From positions 1 through 9,648 of the forward strand of contig JAGWLJ010000035.1 in the NCBI GenBank assembly GCA_028873275.1: a stretch of 9,648 nt of DNA, read 5' to 3'. Every line of letters starts with the position of its first letter. Within the stretch, counting starts at the first letter, position 1. A program made the translations under genes and the position numbers. This stretch comes from Pseudomonadota bacterium. Lineage in GTDB: Bacteria > Pseudomonadota > Alphaproteobacteria > Rickettsiales > SXRF01. Of this stretch, positions 6,380 to 9,648 are shown piece after piece. The notes below the pieces were generated by a model. It saw only the letters and a list, made by a program, of their open reading frames with translations. It was not told the origin of the DNA and did not search any database.

Positions 6380-7287
6380 CCAAACACATCGCAGTCCTTA
6401 AAGGCGGGTGGTCGGCAGAGCGAGAGGTGTCGCTCGTGTCGGGCGCAGCCTGCGCCAAAGCGTTGCGCGAACTGGGCTACCAGGTCACCGAGATCGACGT
6501 GCAGCCCGATATCGCCGAGGTGCTGGCGCGCACCAGGCCGGACATCGTTTTCAATGCGCTGCACGGGCGGTGGGGCGAGGACGGCTGCGTGCAGGGATTG
6601 CTGGAGCTGATGAAAATTCCCTACACCCATTCCGGCGTACTGGCCTCGGCGCTGGCCATGGACAAGCCGATGGCCAAGAAAGTCTTCGAGGCCGCCGGGC
6701 TGCGCTGCCCCAAAGGCAGGACCGCGAGCAAGGCGGAGATGCTGAAAAGCGAACCGATGAAACGCCCGTATGTGGTGAAGCCGACCAACGAGGGCTCGAG
6801 CGTCGGCGTGCACCTGATGCAGGAAAATACCAATTTCACCTTCACCGCTGAAAACTGGGAATATGGCGAAGAGGTGCTGGTGGAGGAATTCATCCCCGGC
6901 CGCGAGCTGACGGTCGCCGTATTAAATGATCAGCCGCTGGGCGTCACCGAAATTCGTCCGAAAGTCGGGTTTTACGACTACACCAATAAATACACCGAGG
7001 GATGCAGCGAGCATCTCTGCCCCGCGCCGCTGCCTGACGATATTTTTGATTCCGTCATGCAGATGGCGCTCGCCGCGCACCGGGCGCTGGGCTGCCGGGG
7101 GCTTTCGCGTTCCGATTTTCGCTACGACGACACCAATGGCAAAAACGGTCTCTATCTCCTCGAGGTCAATACCCAGCCCGGCATGACGCCGCTGTCGCTG
7201 TCGCCGGAACAGGCGGCGCATGCTGGCATATCTTTCCATACACTGGTAGAATCGCTGGTGGAAAATGCCTGCTGTGGATCGCCGTAG
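6376..7287 (+). CDS. ddl: D-alanine--D-alanine ligase
   Basis: Ddl is an ATP-grasp enzyme that makes the D-Ala-D-Ala dipeptide later added to the stem peptide by MurF. The 303 residues are close to the usual length. Motifs in order are GGWSAEREVSLVSG, NALHGRWGEDGCVQGLLE, PYTHSGVLASALAMDK, VVKPTNEGSSVGVH (ATP-binding K135), VEEFIPGRELTV, and GFYDYTNKYTEG in the mobile loop, with the tyrosines usual for D-Ala rather than D-Lac specificity. The C-terminal metal site is formed by D247 (SDFRYDD), E263 and N265 (EVNTQPGMTPLSLSPEQ). A few extra residues (TNGKNG) separate D247 from E263, making that hairpin slightly longer than in E. coli DdlB. GGGAG at 6364-6368 precedes the ATG by 7 nt. The first four bases are shared with the acetyltransferase stop. 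Confidence 0.97.
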   Translation: MTKHIAVLKGGWSAEREVSLVSGAACAKALRELGYQVTEIDVQPDIAEVLARTRPDIVFNALHGRWGEDGCVQGLLELMKIPYTHSGVLASALAMDKPMAKKVFEAAGLRCPKGRTASKAEMLKSEPMKRPYVVKPTNEGSSVGVHLMQENTNFTFTAENWEYGEEVLVEEFIPGRELTVAVLNDQPLGVTEIRPKVGFYDYTNKYTEGCSEHLCPAPLPDDIFDSVMQMALAAHRALGCRGLSRSDFRYDDTNGKNGLYLLEVNTQPGMTPLSLSPEQAAHAGISFHTLVESLVENACCGSP

Positions 7288-7294
7288 AAGGGAG
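7288..7294 (+). promoter_or_regulatory. ftsQ ribosome binding site with a decoy ATG
   Basis: AAGGGAG begins right after the ddl stop. The ATG of ftsQ at 7305 lies 10 nt past it. Another ATG at 7301, 6 nt past it, opens a four-codon frame that stops at 7315 and overlaps the ftsQ start. Ribosomes starting at 7301 would terminate just inside ftsQ. Whether this lowers ftsQ expression is not shown by sequence alone. Confidence 0.5.
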
Positions 7295-7304
7295 CGCAGG
7301 ATGT

Positions 7305-8183
7305 ATGGCGCGTAAAAAAGAATGGCAATCGACCCGGCAACGCCAATCGCAGCAGATCATGCGCGAGAAGGCGGCGCGCAAGAAGCGCCAGGCGCTGCTG
7401 GCCAAGGCGGCGATCATCGGCGGCAGCGCGCTCAGCCTCGCCCTGCTGGGCGGCGGCATCTGGGCGTGGAAATCGGGCGCCGCCGCCCGGGCGGCACAGG
7501 CAGTCATCGACAAGGGCTATGAGCTGACCGGACGCGCCGGGTTCACCGTGCAGGCGCTGTATCTCGAAGGCCGCAACCGCACGCCGATGGCCGATATCGA
7601 GCAGGCGCTCGGCATAAAAAAAGGCGATCCCATCCTGCGGCTGTCGCTTTCCGAAGCGCGCGAGCGGCTCGAGAAAATCGAAAGCGTTAAACTCGCCGCC
7701 GTCGAGCGGGCGCTGCCGGGGACGCTGTATGTGCGCATCGTCGAGCGCGAGCCGGTGGCGTTATGGCAATGCCAGGGCAGCATCACCCCGGTCGATGACC
7801 AGGGCGTGGCCATGCATGACCTCGACATCGCTCCTTACAAGCACCTGCCGCTGATCATCGGCGACGACGCGCCGGCGCATGTCAGCGAACTGCTCTCCAT
7901 GCTCGCCGCCGAGCCGGACCTGGCCAAACGCTTCGCCGCCGCCATCCATGTCGGCGAGCGACGCTGGAATATCCGCCTGACCGCCACGGGCGGCGAAATT
8001 GAGGTCAAGCTGCCGGAAAGCCATGCCGGCGACGCCTGGAAAAAACTGGCCGAGCTGCAGGCGCATCAGCATGTGCTTGACCGCGACATCAAGATGATTG
8101 ACCTGCGGCTGGAAGGCCGGATGTTTATCCGGCTGGCCCCCGAGGAGATTCCGCACAAGCATGCGAATGCGAAGGAAACATAA
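7305..8183 (+). CDS. ftsQ: Cell division protein FtsQ
   Basis: FtsQ is a bitopic inner-membrane divisome protein that links early cytoplasmic and late periplasmic components through FtsB and FtsL. The 292-residue product has a strongly basic cytoplasmic tail (residues 1-30, rich in R, K and Q) and one membrane segment at about 32-55 (AAIIGGSALSLALLGGGIWAW). A POTRA domain follows at about 80-150, beginning FTVQALYLEGRNRT and containing GDPILRLSL, ERALPGTLYVRIVEREPVALW and VDDQGV. The beta domain after it has LPLIIGDDAP, WNIRL and MIDLRLEGRMFIRL. This layout is diagnostic even though primary sequence is poorly conserved in the family. The gene follows ddl by 17 nt and precedes ftsA, the standard position. 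No promoter is visible in the gap. Confidence 0.95.
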   Translation: MARKKEWQSTRQRQSQQIMREKAARKKRQALLAKAAIIGGSALSLALLGGGIWAWKSGAAARAAQAVIDKGYELTGRAGFTVQALYLEGRNRTPMADIEQALGIKKGDPILRLSLSEARERLEKIESVKLAAVERALPGTLYVRIVEREPVALWQCQGSITPVDDQGVAMHDLDIAPYKHLPLIIGDDAPAHVSELLSMLAAEPDLAKRFAAAIHVGERRWNIRLTATGGEIEVKLPESHAGDAWKKLAELQAHQHVLDRDIKMIDLRLEGRMFIRLAPEEIPHKHANAKET

Positions 8184-8187
8184 AGCA

Positions 8188-8262
8188 GGCAATTGGAATC
8201 TCGGTAATTGGTGATTGGAATTGCTTTTTTCTTTCCAATTACCAAAGTTCCAATTACCAATT
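8188..8262 (+). repeat. Heptamer-repeat hairpin filling the ftsQ-ftsA spacer
   Basis: The left arm contains GGTAATT (8203), GGTGATT (8210) and GGAATTG (8217) in 7-nt steps. The right arm contains CCAATTA (8235), CCAAAGTT, CCAATTA (8250) and CCAATTA (8257). Bases 8208-8220 pair with 8233-8245 over 13 bp including one G-T pair, with a 12-nt loop holding six T. Pairing extends with small bulges to 8191/8262. The stem ends about 5 nt before the ftsA ATG, and no Shine-Dalgarno sequence is visible there. It is not a normal intrinsic terminator, because the T run is in the loop and not after the stem. It shares its architecture, though not its exact unit, with the element at the murC/murB junction. 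Confidence 0.8.
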
Positions 8263-8267
8263 ATCTT

Positions 8268-9527
8268 ATGAAGTCTCCCTCCCCCCACAAACCCACCGGC
8301 AGCATTGCCGTTCTTGACGTCGGCACCAGCAAGATCGCCTGCTTCATCGCGCAGGTGGACGCGGCGGGGGCGGTCAGGATCACCGGCATCGGCCATCAGC
8401 TGTCCAAAGGCATACGCTGCGGCATCATCACCGATTTCGCCGAGGCGGAAGCCTCCATCGTGGCGGCGGTGCATGCGGCGGAGCAGATGGCGGGAGAGAC
8501 GGTGGAGAACGTCATGGTCAGCCTCTCCGGCGGCAACCTGACCTCGCGTAACGTCACCGTCGAAATGACCATGCTGGGCGAGGAAGTCAGTGACCGCGAC
8601 ATCATGGATATCATCGAGCAGGGCCGCGCCTCCATCGCGCATAACGAATCGGATATCATCCACTGCATACCGGTGTCGTATTACCTCGACGGCGCGCGCG
8701 GCATCGTCGACCCGCGCAAGATGTTCGGCAAAAAGCTGGGCGCCGATCTGCACATCATCACCGGCCTGCCCAGCGTCACGCGCAACCTGGCGCATTGCGT
8801 GGCGCGCTGCCACTTGAACGTCGAGGAATATTTCGCCGCGCCCTACGCCTCGGCCCTTTCGGTGCTGGAGGAAGACGAGAAGCATTTGGGGGTAACGCTG
8901 ATCGACATGGGCGGCGGAGTGACGAGCTTCGCGGTATTCTCCGGCGGCCGCAACGTCTACACCGACGCCGTGGCCATCGGCGGCAGCCATGTAACAAGCG
9001 ACATCGCCAAGGGTTTATCGACCAGCCTCGCCCATGCCGAGCGGTTGAAAACGCTGCACGGCAGCGCCGTCGCCAGCGGCAGCGACGATCAGGTGATGGT
9101 CGACGTGCCGCCGCTGGGTGAAGAGGAGTCCGACGAGGTCAACACCCTGCCGCGTTCGATGCTCGTCGGCGTTATCCGCCCGCGCATCGAGGAAATCTTC
9201 GAGATGATCCGCAGCAAGATCGAGATGAGCGGGGCTGCCACCGCCGCCGGCAAGCGCGTAGTGCTGACGGGAGGGGCCAGCCAGCTGCTCGGTACCCGTG
9301 AAATGGCGGCGGCGATCCTCGGCAAGCAGGTGCGCCTCGCCCGCCCGCGCCCCATGCCGGGACTGGCCGAAGCGGTCAGCGGTCCGGCTTTCGCCACAGG
9401 CCTCGGCATGATCGAATACATCACCAAAAAGCCGATGGAAGACCAGATGTTCGACACCTACCGCCGCCGCGGGGGGCTCACCGCCGGGTTTGAGAAAGTG
9501 GTGAGCTGGTTCAGGGAGAATTTTTAA
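8268..9527 (+). CDS. ftsA: Cell division protein FtsA (actin-like ATPase)
   Basis: FtsA binds the C-terminal peptide of FtsZ and tethers Z-ring filaments to the inner membrane. The 419-residue protein shows the actin-fold phosphate-1 motif VLDVGTSKIACFIA near the N-terminus. It then has the 1C-domain region with VSLSGGN, TMLGEEVSDRDI and CIPVSYYLDG, HIITGLPSVTRNL, phosphate-2 IDMGGGVTSF (residues 212-221), VAIGGSHVTSDIAKGL, the adenosine motif VVLTGGASQLLG, and GPAFATGLGM. The C-terminus GFEKVVSWFRENF is an amphipathic membrane-targeting helix. The ATG at 8268 is chosen because the protein then begins just before the conserved strand. An in-frame TTG at 8208 would add 20 residues made only of translated hairpin repeat. 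No ribosome binding site is visible, so start efficiency may depend on the hairpin or on leaderless-like entry. FtsZ, the usual next gene, does not begin within the remaining bases. Confidence 0.96.
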   Translation: MKSPSPHKPTGSIAVLDVGTSKIACFIAQVDAAGAVRITGIGHQLSKGIRCGIITDFAEAEASIVAAVHAAEQMAGETVENVMVSLSGGNLTSRNVTVEMTMLGEEVSDRDIMDIIEQGRASIAHNESDIIHCIPVSYYLDGARGIVDPRKMFGKKLGADLHIITGLPSVTRNLAHCVARCHLNVEEYFAAPYASALSVLEEDEKHLGVTLIDMGGGVTSFAVFSGGRNVYTDAVAIGGSHVTSDIAKGLSTSLAHAERLKTLHGSAVASGSDDQVMVDVPPLGEEESDEVNTLPRSMLVGVIRPRIEEIFEMIRSKIEMSGAATAAGKRVVLTGGASQLLGTREMAAAILGKQVRLARPRPMPGLAEAVSGPAFATGLGMIEYITKKPMEDQMFDTYRRRGGLTAGFEKVVSWFRENF

Positions 9528-9532
9528 TCCCC

Positions 9533-9648
9533 ATGGACATCGTAGAACAGCTTGTCGCCCTTGATGCCGAACGTTTCCGTGTCGATCCCAGAGAAAACAA
9601 GCAGCCGCCCCGGGGGAAAGAGCACTGGGAACATATAGCGGATAACTT
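9533..9648 (+). CDS. Possible unrecognised gene start, cut by window edge
   Basis: An ATG 5 nt after the ftsA stop opens a frame of 38 codons that is still open at the edge (MDIVEQLVALDAERFRVDP and on). I do not recognise it, and it is not the start of FtsZ. The nearest ribosome-binding-like sequence, GGGAG at 9514-9518, is 14 nt away, which is poor. The minus strand is also open here: a frame ending with a TAA at 9526-9524 would give a C-terminus such as GIDTETFGIKGDKLFYDVHG, converging with ftsA by a 4-nt overlap. The sequence in view does not settle which strand is coding. Position right behind ftsA favours the plus strand slightly. Confidence 0.33.
   Translation, partial: MDIVEQLVALDAERFRVDPRENKQPPRGKEHWEHIADN

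Noticed and set aside
8208..8267. TTG start adding 20 residues to FtsA
   Set aside because: The extra residues are only translated heptamer repeat. The conserved FtsA start follows the ATG at 8268.
8188..8267. Intrinsic terminator between ftsQ and ftsA
   Set aside because: The stem is A/T-rich, its T run is in the loop, and no T run follows the stem.
7761..8990. 409-codon open frame on the minus strand across ftsQ and ftsA
   Set aside because: It runs antisense to two well-supported genes, has a low-complexity, H/D/R-rich composition typical of shadows in G+C-rich DNA, and shows no recognisable domain.

Overview
The window is a stretch of a bacterial dcw (division and cell wall) cluster, read entirely on the + strand. 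In order it holds the 3' part of murD, ftsW, a small membrane-protein gene, murG, murC, murB, a GNAT-type acetyltransferase gene, ddl, ftsQ, ftsA, and the first 38 codons of a possible unrecognised gene running off the right edge. The gene order (ddl after murB, then ftsQ and ftsA), the FtsW N-terminus (GRWWWTVDR) and the high G+C content suggest an alphaproteobacterium. This placement is inference; nothing here fixes a genus.

Positions 1-7287 are a chain of overlapping genes. murD/ftsW overlap by 11 nt, ftsW/small membrane gene by 17, small membrane gene/murG by 22, murG/murC by 4, murC/murB by 11, murB/GNAT by 4 and GNAT/ddl by 4. There is no room for internal terminators, and promoters could only lie inside genes, so one coupled transcript is likely. 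ftsQ follows ddl after 17 nt. The only real intergenic space (84 nt) is between ftsQ and ftsA, and it is almost filled by a hairpin of heptanucleotide repeats.

The genes cover successive steps of wall building. MurB, MurC, MurD and Ddl make the UDP-MurNAc peptide precursor in the cytoplasm. MurG turns lipid I into lipid II at the membrane. FtsW polymerises lipid II at the septum. FtsQ and FtsA are divisome scaffold and membrane-anchor proteins. Two genes are not classical dcw members: the 87-residue CBU_0592-like membrane protein between ftsW and murG, and the lower-G+C acetyltransferase between murB and ddl.

The least ordinary features are short 7-nt-period repeats. One array straddles the murC/murB junction, where its arms are translated into the MurC C-terminus and MurB N-terminus. 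One forms the ftsQ-ftsA spacer. A weaker one lies inside murB. They resemble degenerate heptamer or palindromic elements that have settled in an essential operon. The core enzymes themselves look intact and conventional, and I see no new defence or mobile system.
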